From assembly GCA_038087015.1 (NCBI GenBank), contig JASBNA010000002.1:1550001-1614000 (forward strand): DNA of 64,000 nt, written 5' to 3'. Position numbers and translations under genes: made by a program. A model generated the notes under the pieces. The model had not been told where the DNA came from, made no database searches, and was given only the letters and a program-made list of their open reading frames with translations. This DNA is from Cerrena zonata (taxonomy: Eukaryota > Basidiomycota > Agaricomycetes > Polyporales > Cerrenaceae). Shown in pieces: positions 23,707 to 36,346 of this stretch. Position 1 is the first letter of the stretch. Every line of letters starts with the position of its first letter.

Positions 23707-24598
23707 TTATACCCAGCTCCATGTAATGTCGTGGATACGACCGACGCTGGGGTCGGCGAGTTGCTGGAAGGCAGCAGGGGAGAAGTCAAGGGAGTAAGGG
23801 TTGTCACAACCACCGCAACGGTCAGTGATCTTGACCTTGACAGATTTGCCTTGATCTATAGAAAGGGGTTTAATAAAAATTATTAGGAAAATAATTCGAG
23901 GGGGAGAACGTACAATGAACAAGGGCCTCCTTGTTGCAAATGGGGTTGTTGTTGGGGTTGGCACCGTTGTAGCCGCTATAGTGAGACAGAATTTAATGAG
24001 GATGTCTCGGACTAAATTTTCGAGCAACTACGTACGGGAATGAGTCGAAACCACCGTGACCAATGGCAGCAATGAAATCGCTGTCGCTGTTGGTGATGCC
24101 GCAAGCACCTAGACCGGTGTCGTAGAATGTACCATCACCGGAGTAAGTGTCTCCTGAGCCTGAGCCACCGGACGATGCGGTGGTGGTAGGAGCGGGGGCC
24201 TGAGTTGTGGTAGTGGGTGTCTCAGCGGCCTTGGTAGTAGCAGCCTTGGTGGTTGCGGGGGCTTTAGAAGTGGTGGGGGCAGGGGCCTCAGTGGTGACGG
24301 CGACAGGAGCCTCGCTTGTGGTAGCGGGATCAGCACCAACATTAATGACTGCAGAGGAAGTTACAGCAGGAGCAGAAGATGATGATGAGGGAGCGACACT
24401 ACTGCTAGCAGGTGCTTTACAGCGCTTGGCGCTACGCTTGCGGGGAGCGACGTGAACAATGGGCTCTGGGTGAGCTTCGGGGGAAGCTACGCGGGCAGCG
24501 ATGTCGTGATGACGCTTGCCATGGGCGGCGTGGGGGGTAGCGAGAGCACTGACGGAGAGTGCAAGAGAGGCAACGAGGATAGCTTTGCCGACAAACAT
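23707..24598 (-). CDS. Secreted RlpA-like DPBB (expansin-related) protein
   Basis: Three exons (24036..24598, 23914..23975, 23707..23855) give 257 aa. Signal peptide MFVGKAILVASLALSVSALA is followed by dibasic (KR) sites at HGKR and SAKR that could be Kex2 cuts. A long Ser/Thr/Ala/Pro stretch, probably O-mannosylated, leads to a C-terminal double-psi beta-barrel: GDGTFYDTGLGACG, NSDSDFIAAIG, VKITDRCGGC, SLDFSPAAFQQL and a final W-S-W. This matches expansin/loosenin-type and RlpA-like fungal proteins that bind or loosen cell-wall polymers. The upstream region holds TTTAAAG and GTATAAGAGG. Confidence 0.9.
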
Positions 24599-25110
24599 TG
24601 TGACAGCTGGAGGGAGAGCGTGTGGATGTGAAGGTGGGGGTAATCGAACCTGGACTGAGGGAACGAGTGCGCCTTTAAAGGACAGGGAGGTGAGGGAGAG
24701 GACAGAGGATTAAACCCCAAAAAGAGTCGACGGAGGGGAAAACGAGGAGGAAAACGAGGAAAGCCTTTCGTCACAGTCAGGAAACGGTGAGGAGGTCTGA
24801 AAAAGACAAGAGACCCAAGACGCCCACCTCTTATACCCCCCGGCATGGTGCGAGGGACAATGATAGCAACCGCCGAGGGTCCTCTTGGGTCCTGGCACAT
24901 CTTCCCCCCTCAACAATTGAACCAAGCTCGTACAGCAAAATCATTTTCATCTGATCCCTATCAGCCGTGTGCCTCTCCATTTTGCCTCGACCACCCGCCG
25001 TCTCGCACGGGGCCATCGACCCCCGTCCCCCCTCGCACTTTTCCGAGCTGTAGAGACCATGAATGATTCAAACACATCCCCATGTCATTGCCAAACACTA
25101 CATCACATAA
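24599..25110. other. Promoter of the DPBB gene and eIF3h 3' side
   Basis: 512 nt. The minus strand has a TATAAG near 24830-24835 inside a G-rich run, and TTTAAAG near 24675. No gene is supported. Confidence 0.5.
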
Positions 25111-26527
25111 TCATACACCTGCACTACCCTTCGCTGCATACATTTTGACAAGTCCCGCGCTCGATGTACTTTCCAGACTCTTCGCAGTGGCATCGATCCG
25201 GCCCAGCAGAAGCATACTCTCCAGTCTGCTTGGTTCTGGCGGGACCTTAAACAACCGACTCACATCTTCCTCCGGAAGCGGTGCCAGTCCCTGGGCAACA
25301 CGGCTCGCATTTTCCTCCTTACGTTTCCCAACATATGCATCCGCCTTGGCTTTTTCGCGTGCAATTTGACGTTGCAGGTACGCAAGGTTGCCCTCCTCCG
25401 TCCTGTAGTTGTCGAGTGCGTCAATGACCTGCTCCAAATTCCGTGAGATATTTCCCGAGCCCAAGTTAAGCACCGAGAATGATGGCGGCACGGCCGCTGT
25501 TGAGGTCGCGGCAGAAGGCTTGACATCAACGGCCAGCGTGGGTGCAGGAGCGCTCAGTGTTTCTAAAAATGAGCTCAATAGGGGGTTGGTGCGAATACGC
25601 AAGGGGATTTCTTCAACAATGGAAGAGAATGTAAGCCGATGGACGATCAAGCTAGGAAAAGAGGGTCGGCGTCAGCAAAAATAGACAATGGTCTAGATCT
25701 AAAAACAATACCTGTCGGTACTGAAATTGTTTTTCTTGTATGCATCCAAAAACGCCTTGGTTAATCTGAATGCCCTAAAAGACGCATTACCCCTAGCACC
25801 CTGTGAGATATCTACACAATATCGCTCAGTGTCTATGTTTGTGTCTTGCCAAACAGGTCTGTGCTTACCGTGAACAACAACAACACCGCCGTGTCTCAGC
25901 TTGTCCTGGTGCACTGCTTGCGTTTCCACGAGTGTTTGCGAATAAAAGGACCCCAACGGCATCGCTTGATAGAACCCGACAACGCTATCATCTACCTGGA
26001 CCTCTCTCAAAGATCGCAGCATAGATGCTTGGTAGCGAGCTGTTGTGTAATGCGAATTGGTAAATGATTAAAATAAAGGGACTTCGCGAACAGACAACAT
26101 ACCGACACCCTTTGTTGACTTATCCTCATCGTCATTGAAATGATGAGGAAGCGCGAATGAATTCGAAACCTCTAAAGTTCCATCAAGATCGAGACCAAGT
26201 AAAAGGCCGTGAGCGTTCGAGCTCTGGACTTCCCGAGAATGCTTCACAATTTTAGATACAACCTAGAACGATGGAGGGTCGACATATTAGTAAATTGGTC
26301 CGACTCGGTTTATGTGGAAACAATCATTGAGTCTCCATCGTAGTCGAGCAGTAACTTACAAGGCCATCTAACTGGACTGAGGTGACAGGTATGTCTGTTT
26401 CTATGTCAATGGCCTTGGCCATGGAAGCAGGGATGGCATCATAGGTAGGAGCAGTTGGGGTCGGAGCAGCTTGAGGTGCAGGAAGAGAGGCAGCGATCGC
26501 CGCGGCCATAGATGGAGCAGCAGCCAT
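25111..26527 (-). CDS. EIF3H: Translation initiation factor eIF3 subunit h
   Basis: MPN-domain subunit of eIF3, which joins the 43S pre-initiation complex in the cytosol. Exons 26360..26527, 26103..26262, 25869..26039, 25712..25811 and 25111..25651 give 379 aa. The order is an Ala/Pro-rich start, then the MPN fold (VVSKIVKHSREVQSSNAHGL, LLGLDLDGTLEVSNSFALP, GFYQAMPLGSFYSQ), then the C-terminal helices (NLAYLQRQIAREKAKADAY). As usual for eIF3h, the JAMM zinc-binding residues are not complete, so no protease activity is expected. Phases agree throughout. Confidence 0.94.
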
Positions 26528-27093
26528 TTTGATTGTATGATATAAAGTCTTCTTCTAGTCTAATGTATTGTCGTAGAGTTGGAGAGACACAAAGACCCTT
26601 TTTGAGCAAGATGATGTAGCCGTTACAGTGAATTATTGAAGACTTGAAAAACCGAAGCACTCGCAAGATTTGGGCGTCAATGGTCTTGACAAACAGGTGC
26701 AAACGTATCTCACTGCTTATCACGACAGATGGCTGGAATATAATCTAATCTCGGGAGCCTGCACATTATTTACATCTCTAACTCTGTTCTTTGGGTAAAA
26801 TGGCACGAAATTTGTTGCGACAAAGCTCTGGACATTGTTGAAAACTTCGACCAGCCCTCACCAAGTTGCACAATTTATCTTTTTCGGCTTCCTGTACGAA
26901 CGCAGTGTCGGCGAATGCCGGCCTAGATCCAAATGACCTCAGGCCTTAACGGGCCCAAGGTTTTCCTAACGTATTCATTCCGCCTCCACCACCACCATTT
27001 CTCGTCGTCAGCTTCCTAGGTCCTTCTCACTCTTTCGTCTCTGTAAATCGTAGACAGCCTCTGAGGCTAGTCTAACTGGTACACGCTTACGCC
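26528..27093. other. Divergent promoter region eIF3h / ZRC1
   Basis: 566 nt between outward-facing genes. No gene or clear core promoter motif is recognised. Confidence 0.5.
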
Positions 27094-29034
27094 ATGAATC
27101 GCACTTCAAGAATCATAACACTTCTGGTCATTGATAGTATCTTTTTCTTCGTAGAGCTCATCATTGGTATGTTTTTACCCACCTTCATCTCCGTGTGGCC
27201 ATATTGAATCCATGTTACCTCTCTCATTGCAGGATATGCCGTTGGTTCATTGGCCTTAGTGGCAGACAGCTTCCACATGTTAAAGTACGACTACTAGCAT
27301 CCTCCCGGCGAGGTCGGAGGTACTGAACCCTTCATTCATTTTTAGCGACGTCTTGAGCTTGATCGTCGCACTGTATGCCATCAAGGTATCTCACCCCTCT
27401 CCGTTCTACATCCTTGACTGTATTCCTTACCCCTGCACGCTCCCTCTCAGCTGACCAACCAAAGTCATGTCGATTCCCGCTATTCTTACGGGTGGCATCG
27501 TGCAGAAATCCTCGCGGCTCTCATTAATGGTGTATTCCTGCTTGCCCTATGTTTCTCCATCTCCCTGGAAGCTATCGAACGTTTCTTCAGTACGCCTGGT
27601 ACGTGCTCTATTTTCATAATATCCACTGCGCAGATTTAGAGCTTTCTGCAGAAATCTCCAATCCCAAGCTTGTAGTCATAGTAGGCTCCCTTGGATTGGC
27701 CTCCAACCTGGTGGGCCTGTTCTTGTTCCATGGTATGATATTATTTCCCTCTGAGTACGAACTGTATGTAATCCGAATAATTCCGATGACAGAACATGGT
27801 CATGACCATCACCCTGCACCACCACCCATCACAATCTCTCACCCTGCTAGCATTGATGTAGAAACTGAGCGTACCTCTCGAGATCCCTCTCCGAAAGGAC
27901 TCCGAACCTCGCGTGAGCGGTCCGAGTCATACTCGTCAATGTATGGCCACCCAGCCGCAACGCGGGCTTCAATGGTTCAAGCTGCGCAAGAGATTGCTAA
28001 GGCGAGGTCTCCATCTCCTAACACACGAAGGAAGACCCATCGCAGTCGCTCGCATTCGCAACATACCAATCATGTCGAGGAAGAGGGACATTTCCCTCGT
28101 GATGAATCCATGACGCCCACTACCAGAACACCAGCTAATGAAGAACTTCCTACTGATGAAAGGATGCCCTTGTTAGAGTCAGAGACTGCTTCTGCTTCTT
28201 CCTCGACGTCTGTTGCTCATTCAGGACACGGGGCTCACGGTCACTCTCATGGTGGTGCAGGGCATTCCCACGGCTCTATGAACATGCACGCTCTTTTATT
28301 GCATGTCTTTGGAGATGCGTTAGGCAACGTCGGAGTTATCGCAACTGGTCTCATTATCTGGCTCACAAACTGGAGTGGAAAGTATTACTTCGATCCCATT
28401 ATTAGCTTGGTTATCACCGTCATCATCTTTTCATCCGCCTTGCCCCTTGGTGCGTCCCCTCGTATCTTATCTAATCCATTTTACCCCACTGACATATTCT
28501 TTGTCATCATAGTACGCAGCACCTCATTTATCCTGTTGCAAGGCGTGCCTTCTACAGTGTCCCTCGAGGAGGTTCGCGCAGCAATCTTGGACGTCGAAGG
28601 CGTGCTTTCGATTCACGAGCTTCATATCTGGCAACTGTCTGAGAACAAGATCGTTGCCTCTGTGCACGTCACTGCTTCACGGAAACATGACTTTATGCCC
28701 GTAGCCTCTGCTATTCGGAAGGTCCTGCACCATCATGGAATCCATTCCAGCACCATCCAACCCGAATACCACCATGTCAAGAATGCACCACCGGAGGATC
28801 ATTTGAAGGTAACTAACTTTCATTTTGACGTGTGAGATTATTCATTTAAGGTTTGACGTTCCAGACCACCGAAGAGACATCGTGTCTTATTCCCTGTCCA
28901 CCTGACCAAGCATGCAATCCTTCTGAAAATGCCTGCTGCGGTAAGTCTATTCATTCCGTCAAAATTTTCCATCTTTCTGATGCACCCTGTTCCGCCTGTC
29001 ACTGGCATTAGCCCGTCCCCCTGCTGAAGTCTAA
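27094..29034 (+). CDS. ZRC1: Zinc transporter, CDF family (ZRC1/COT1-like)
   Basis: Cation diffusion facilitator that moves zinc into the vacuole or another organelle. Nine exons (27094..27166, 27233..27284, 27346..27385, 27451..27598, 27652..27732, 27793..28449, 28513..28808, 28865..28940, 29012..29034) give 481 aa. Transport-site motifs are present: ADSFHMLND in TM2 and HVFGDALGN in TM5. The long cytosolic loop between TM4 and TM5 is Ser/Arg-rich and ends with a His cluster (GHGAHGHSHGGAGHSHGS). The cytosolic C-terminal domain has ELHIWQLS. A terminal Cys motif (CPPDQACNPSENACC) may bind metal. Confidence 0.95.
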
Positions 29035-29151
29035 CCTTATCCCCCTCCCTGTAATCCCTATCCTTACAACCTGTCTATATATCGTTCCTATACCGAGGAT
29101 CTCGTCGACTATGTACATGTCAAATTATGCATGTTGTGTGGTTTTCTAATC

Positions 29152-32100
29152 TTAACTGTCTGCAAGGAAACTAGGGAAATTGCTAACAAACGGGTGCGAT
29201 GAGGTTAGCCGTTTGGTGATAGCATCGCTCATCGGACTACCGTTTGCCTTTCTCCGCAAATCACCACCTAGTCGCCGAGCTAACGCTGTCGTTGTCTGTC
29301 CAAGCAAGATCCGCTGTTCGTTACATAAAGTCATGAACGCCCATTCTGTATGCAACGCGGCGGTAAGTGCGGATGAGATGATTGCGACCAGTAGTTCTGC
29401 GGCGATAGCTTGTTCTGGAGGAGAGACATGGTCCATCGAGGCAATAAGAGTTGGTAGGGTGACGTGCAGGAAGATTGGTAGCAGCGGCGGTGAAGACGTA
29501 GGACGCGGGGTTACAAGTACGTGTGTGGCGATCCTTCTTGGTGTCTCCACTTGTCGTACAGATGTCAATTCCGAATATAGTATAGGTAGGAATTGGGTTG
29601 GTGGTTTGAGGGCGAGGCAGTGTTCGATGTCCATAGACGGAACGTTTCCAGTCGCTGCGTCTGTAAAGACTTTACGTATGATCTGTCGAAGACTCTGTTC
29701 TTCGCCTTGCAGTTTTCCTTTCAATGTTAACGCTGTTTTTACAGTTTCAGTTCTCCAATGCTCTTGATCATATTTAGAGATTCATTACCTTCTTCTGGAA
29801 TACCAAGCGCTGCTATCGCGACACGACGTATCGGGGCAGGATCAAAGGATTCTGTGGCGGTTATTTGTATCGGTGCCGTTTGAGTGAACGTCCGAAGCAG
29901 AAGCCCAGCCGAAAGTTGTAGCACCGTTTGGGGGATCTCAGGGGATGTGACCAGCTGTTGTAGAACGTCTAAATGTACTGGTGCGTAGAATCTAGACACG
30001 AATCATTATTAGCATTTTCATCGCATATCCTTTTACCGCACTGACCTTCGATGATAAATCTCAGACAGAAGTACTGTGATAACCCCTGACAGTGTCCAAT
30101 TAAGCAGAGGGCCAGTGAAATAAGATATGCCGTTGTTCAGTGTGTCTTTGTCTATGACGCGGTCATGGCAGAGGCGAATAGCATGCAGTACTAGTGATCC
30201 TGCGATTTTCAATAATGTACGGGGAGGGGCTGAACTGTTATTTGTTCAACACGTAAACTTCCAGTGCGAATGTTTCGTTGATTGATTGTTGACTTACCGC
30301 AATATACCATCCTCGATACCTTCACTATTATTGTCGAACACTGCCCTGGTCCATGCCTTGAACGAGCTTACTTCTGGACCTCTGAGATCTTCCTCGCGAT
30401 AGATGATTTTGGCAGATAACAGAACATTTGTGTTGAGTTTCCTCTCGTAGACAGCGAGCTTTTCGGATGCGAGCTGAGACAAGTTAGAAAGTCGTCACTA
30501 TGATCTAATATATGCAATTCTTACATTATAACGCGCGAGAATAGACTGCACGAATAGTACAATTTCACCCAGGTGGGTTACAGCTGTCTGAGGATCACCT
30601 AAGAAATTGATGAGCGGAACACAGGGAGAGATGACCAAGAAGAAACACATACCTACGGTCTCGCATTCGAAGTCTTCCAATAAGGCAAGTGCAGTGCTTG
30701 CTATTGTGGCCAGCTTCACATGAAGCGAAAGAATCTCAGATGCATTTTTGTCTAACCGTAGGACCTTGCACAGATGACTCAAGGATTCAACGTCAGATAC
30801 CGATACGTGAGTAAAACGCTATAGAAGTCAACAACAAATGATTGACGATGAGAAGGGCCATTGCTTACTTTAACTACGACCTCTGAGAATGTAGAATGAC
30901 TAGAAGGGTCCTTCCAAATTTTGCGGATAAGATCGTCGACATCACCGCTGTCATTGGCCTCAGTAAGAAGTTTCGATGTTAGATATAGCTTACTCATGAC
31001 TGTTAGTATATTCAGGTATACGACTAGTATGCAAATATTACCTTTAGATCCACGTTAGCATCCTGTGCCTCGTTTCGTAATTTGGACTGGAAGTCGTTGG
31101 CATGGTTCGGGAACACGGTGGCAACGAACGAGTTCTCTACAAGGTTGTGTTCAGACAATTGATGGATGAGTTCTGCCATGAAAGTGATTGATGTCTTGTT
31201 TGCAGCAGTAGGATTCTGTATGTCATTTGCTGGTGGTGTTGGATCACACCCTTGTATGAGATTGTGATGTTGAAATAGAGATGTGACGGCGAAATGCATC
31301 GCGCCTCGCTATGAGGGATATCATCATTAGGTGCTGTGTACTCAGAAAGGTGGAGGTACATACCCAATCCGGCTTAATACCGTCCACTTCGACCTTCTTT
31401 TCGAAAGATGTCAAGAGAGAAGGAAGCTTCCAGCAAGCAAGATTAGTACACCGGCCTACCCAGGTGCAAAGACATAATCTTGACTCACACGACCAATCAC
31501 AAAAGCTCGCGTTAGCTGATATTGAGGGCCACCCGAGGCAGCCAGATTAGCTTGGGCTACAAGGGAAACTGCAGAGTGAAGAAGTTGCTTGTAGAATGTC
31601 ATTGGATTCCAAGATGACCATCTGTGAAATGCGATCAGCTGTGCGGTTGCATAGGATCCATCGCCAACTCCAAATTCTCGCCCTCTGTGGAAGAGCTTGT
31701 ATATGTTCAACATGACGCTAACATGAATGTACGTGTTGTCTTACCCAGGAATTGAACAATAGGCCGAATGAGACTATGTCACTATCTGAACTGGGACCAA
31801 TAATATCATTCGACCCCGTGAACTGTTGTGAGTGTACTAGTTGAGCATCCCCAGGGAGTCGCGAGTCATCAGTGACCTGGAGTAGCTGAAATACGAAACT
31901 TTCGAGAATAGGTCGCGCAGGAGATAGACGCAATATTGTCAATGCTGGTGTAGCCTCCGAAATGACAGAAAACGCCTGTGAAGCAGTGATGGCGCTGTAG
32001 TCGGAGACACATGTTACTAGCAGTAAAAGCAATTCTGCGGTTGAGTTATACAGTGGATGGAGGAGCGTGATAGGGAGACCCCCAGCTGTCTTCACTAGCT

Positions 32101-32626
32101 GGAACACGAGTTGGATTGAATTCAGGATTTCTGTATGTGAAACTCCGAAGGGTAGGATAGAGCCTATGGGTTCTTTCCCTGCGGCTTTGGGCGCGTCGAG
32201 TGCGACGCGACATAGCATGTCTAGCGTATCCCCATCGTGAAGCTCAGTCGAGCGTACTCCAAGCAAGAAGCAAGAAGTATAGACGTAGAGAGGCAAGAAA
32301 CCATCATCAATGGCGACCTGCAAGTAACGCCGAAGAGTTGCATCACCAGGATAGCTGCTGAGCAGAGCTAATACCGAGTCTATGAAAAGGAATTTTAATA
32401 TTTTCAAATCTCAAGGCGAGTCCTAAATGCCACAAACTGCACATCTCTATCTGGAGCGAATCCGGTGTTGAGTGAGTCGCTGTCTTGGATGCAAATAGTT
32501 TGCATAGGCTTAGCCACTGATGGCATAATATCATTTGAAAGCCCTGGTTAGTAATGTCTCATAACATACCTTCTTTGCAGATATACCATTTTGATACGAG
32601 TTTCGTGTAATTTCATTCAAAGACAT
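29152..32626 (-). CDS. MED5: Mediator subunit 5 (Med5/Nut1)
   Basis: Tail-module subunit of Mediator, linking activators to RNA polymerase II. Thirteen exons (32570..32626, 32438..32516, 31745..32379, 31489..31695, 31364..31426, 31042..31308, 30869..30988, 30653..30818, 30525..30598, 30298..30473, 30046..30234, 29804..29991, 29152..29762) give 943 aa, mostly helical and Leu-rich. The assignment rests on the N-terminal NGISAKKWLSLCKLF, VLALLSSYPGDATLRRYLQ and the overall length, recalled from fungal Med5. Some introns are unusual: donor GTTTGT at exon 2, AAG acceptors, and a 41-nt last intron. With these, all phases agree. It ends 117 nt from the convergent ZRC1. Confidence 0.72.
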
Positions 32627-32786
32627 TTTTATGCAGTGGCTGTCAATGAGTGAGGCTCAGAATCAAACGCCTCAAACAAGCACGCGTCCATTGCTTCCCA
32701 GTTTGGCAAGTGTCGTGGTTCAAAACAAGCTAATGACAAACGACCTAAACAACATGTACAAATTACGACCTAAGTACATGAAGCAA

Positions 32787-35700
32787 CTACACTTTAGAGA
32801 TAAGTCTCCTAGTCTCCTGAGGAGTGAAGCGCAATATAGTGGAAAGAATCCTCACGAGGTGCGGCTGGAAGTTATGTCAGCTTTGATAAACAACGAAAGA
32901 GCGCGGAATGCGTACCCTCATCTCAGCGTGCTCCAAGAATTGTAATATCACATTTCTGAGATATTCAACGTTGAGTTCCTCATCTGATCTAGCCGCGGTG
33001 GGAGTTCCTGGTCGCGAAGATCTCTCTTGAGATGGCAGGTCAGATACCGATGACCGTGGCGAGCGGAGGTCTGTGGTGCTCTCTGAACGAGCAGCCCAGT
33101 AACCAACACCAGGATTCCGTTGTTTCTCCAGAAGGGCTGCAGATGACTGTACTTTGCGGAGTTCTTCGCGTATAGTCTGGAAGATAATGGTTACATGACT
33201 AAACTAAGCCACAAACATACCAACATACCTTGTTCAGAGCTTTCAACTGTGCCTCTTTGGCTTTACTTTCCTCGTATTGATGTCTGAGAGCATTGACTTG
33301 AGCGTGGACTTCGGCCAGTTGAGTTTGAGAGGCGTTCTAAAAAGACATATCGTAAGAATCAACAATTGTTGTAAAAGTTCGAGATCGACCTACTTCAACC
33401 TCAGTAACCCTGCCAGCCTCTCTCTGAAGGTCCGAGATGATAAGTTGATGTTTGCGAATCTCATCCTGGAGACGTTGTATCTCTTCCTTCAACAGATTAC
33501 TATTGTCGGTGGCCTTCTCTTGACTCTTGGCAGAGGTATCGAGGACGCTTCTGAGAGACTCGAGTTCTTTGATCTTCTCAGCAAGTTTACGGCTCCAGTC
33601 CGTTTCCGCTTCGTCTCGTTCACGCTCAACAGTAGTAACATGTCGTCGTAGTTCGGAGATCCGTGCCTCGTATTTGGATTCGGCAGCAGAGAGTAGTCGC
33701 GAAACATCTTCTGTAGAAGTCATCGATTCCTGAGGCAGGTGTGTTTGCTGTTGCCTGGCATCCGCAAGTTCTTCGTTCAGCAGAGCAACGCGATCATTAG
33801 CTTCCCTAATTTGATACTGGAATTCGACAGTCTGGCCTTGCAGAGACTCAAGAAGCGATTGAGAGGATTCAAGTTCCGCCTGACGCAGTTGGAGCTGATC
33901 GAATAAATCGTTCTTCTCACTTGAGAGGTTCTGAACGGAACGTTCAAGACCAGATATACGATTGTTCTTTCCATCCAGTTCCTTCGAGTGCGTAGCCTAT
34001 AAGGGGTTTTGTTAGTAAACGATATTATATATAACCTAATTTCACCTACCTTCAGTGTGATAATCTCAAGCTCGAACTGGTTGCGTATCGCCGACATCTC
34101 CTTCTCATGTCGTTCCTTCAAGCTAGCCACTTCTTTATCAAACTGGGCTTTCATTCCAGCAATCGCAATCTCGCGCTCCTGGTTGACTGAGTGTATCTCA
34201 TTCCGTAGATTCTGCTGCTCCGCTTTCACCCTTTCCGCCTCGCCCTTTTCCTTCTCCTTGAGATTATGAACCTCCTTAAACGCATCGTCACGGTCCTTCT
34301 CTGCTTTGACGAGTTTTTGTCGAACGGTCTTGAGGAGAGCAACAGCCTTCGTGCGTTTCTCCTCTTCCTCTTTGGCTACACCAGTCGTTTTGTCCAGCTC
34401 CTTCTGCAATCGCTCCAGTTCAGCCTTTTGCTTGTTCATCTCCTCATCCCGAGCATGTGAGGCCTTTAGAAGTCTCTCAGTTTCATCCATCTGAACCTTG
34501 AGCTTGTCTATTTGGTCTGACTGGGATTTGGACTCTAGACGGTGGGTGTCTCGGAGTTCTTCAATACGTTCTTCCTGACCTGCAATTATTACCTTAGATA
34601 TTAATTTCGTGAATTGGGGCTAAAAAGGTAAACGTACGAGTAAGCTTTCCGGTGAGACGCTTAATCTCGTCTTGGGACATCTGTATAGATTTCAATATGG
34701 CGTAATGGATACGGTACCAGAACCACAGACATACCTCGTTCTTCAGGTTCATATTTTGAAGGTAGTCACGAAGGGCATCGGCCTCTTGGACTGTCTCGAG
34801 AGGAGTCAACTCGCGGATAATACGGTCTGCTGCCACCTTCTCCGCTTGAAGCCTCTTAAACGAGGTCGAAACGTCTGGATACTTTGGAATCAATAAGAGT
34901 GAAATAAAGAGAGTTGTATTCTCATACCAGCAAAGCGCTGTTCAACAAGCTTGAGTCGTTTCTGTAATCCCTCAACGTCAACGGCTGGGGAAAGCTCTAC
35001 GGTCGGTGTAGACACTGGGATGGAAATCTCTTGGACCTCGACATGACCGTTGCCTACAGGTTCAGGAGCTTCTACTTCTATCTTGGCCTCTACAGTCTCC
35101 GCCTCTGTTTGAGTGTCCTGCAAAGTGTCCGGTAGAGTGGTAGGTGTTTCCTGAACATCTGGCGAGGCTTCTTGAACTTGAAGATCCGCGACCTCTTCCG
35201 GCCCTTCGTTCCCTAGGGTTTCCGATTCCACAGCGTGTGAGGAAGCGCTGTCAGAGGTTGGGAGATTAGTTTGGGTGCCCTCAACGGGCTCAGACGGTTG
35301 TGGAGGGTCTGAAGGGTGTTCAACCTCCGGAGGTGTAGATTCTTGCGACTCCGGCTTTACGTGCTCATCCTCAGGCTCAGGTTCCACTTGTTCAGTAGAT
35401 TCCGTCTGCTCGAGTTTGGGTTCAGGAGGGTCTGAAGGAGAACTCTCTTCCACTGATGTAGTCTCGGCTTCCTTCTCCTCTGTGACCTCTTTAGAATATG
35501 TACTTCGACGTTCCTCGACGGTTTCAGGTGCAGGCGACTCCGAGAGTGGATGAGACACGACCTCCTCATGAGACCGTGATGTAGGATTAAGAGCAGGGGA
35601 GTCTGGTAATGGAACAGACGCAGGCGAGAATGGTCTCTTGATGTCTAGACTAGATGCGGGAGAAAATGGCCTCTTGATATCCAGACTAGAGGCAGGTGAA

Positions 35701-36104
35701 TCAGGTAATGGAGTCGAAGATGGTGACAATGGGTGATCTGTGACGGGTGTCCCCACGCGAGATGACTTTGAAGATGAGGCTGCTGAGGTATTCGCAGAAG
35801 CCTCCCCAACTGCGAACTTAGCTCTAAGCCTTTCCTCTAATGTGGTACGTCCTGAGGGTCGGGGACTACTTGTAGTGGCTGTCGCGCCCGGGCCTGGACT
35901 ACCAGACCTCTGTGTAGACAACGTCTTCTTCAGATTCGACAACGCAGAGTCTGCCAACTGGGATGAAGAGGACGAGGATTGTCTAAGAGAATCCGACGAG
36001 GACCGTGAAGCACGCATGTCAGCGGTACCATCCTGAGATGGTTTGGATGCGTGAGTCGCAATTGGAGCAAGACTTTCGACTGCTTGTCGCCATTGGGAAA
36101 ACAT
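32787..36104 (-). CDS. IMH1: GRIP-domain golgin (Imh1-like)
   Basis: Coiled-coil tether of the trans-Golgi, recruited by an Arl1-type GTPase. Eight exons (34928..36104, 34735..34874, 34638..34680, 34050..34579, 33394..33996, 33229..33336, 32916..33176, 32787..32864) give 979 aa. The first about 370 residues are disordered and rich in Ser, Pro and Glu, with a tandem repeat of SLDIKRPFSPAS. A coiled coil of about 480 residues follows. The last 50 residues form a GRIP domain (VEYLRNVILQFLEH, MRPHLV, LRFTPQETRRL), split by the last intron. The Tyr needed for Arl1 binding in this domain family is present. Phases agree. Confidence 0.93.
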
Positions 36105-36346
36105 TATGAGAATCTAGTGGGTATAGTCCAAGCTAGAACGTGATGTTGAAATGAGTGAAATGTGTTGGCACTTGCTGGCCGAGTATAGAGAAGCAATGCT
36201 GTGAATTGGCATGAGTAGCCATCGGTAGCCATAATGATACTGCGCATTACGCGCTCGTCACAACGAGGGTGCTGACACCGAGGTATTGTGAAGTATATAA
36301 TAATAAAACAAGTGCAATTATAGATGATATAGTACATGTACAGAAC

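Noticed and set aside
24640..24665. tRNA-like GGTTCGATT string before the DPBB gene
   Set aside because: No pairing stems around it; it lies in promoter sequence.
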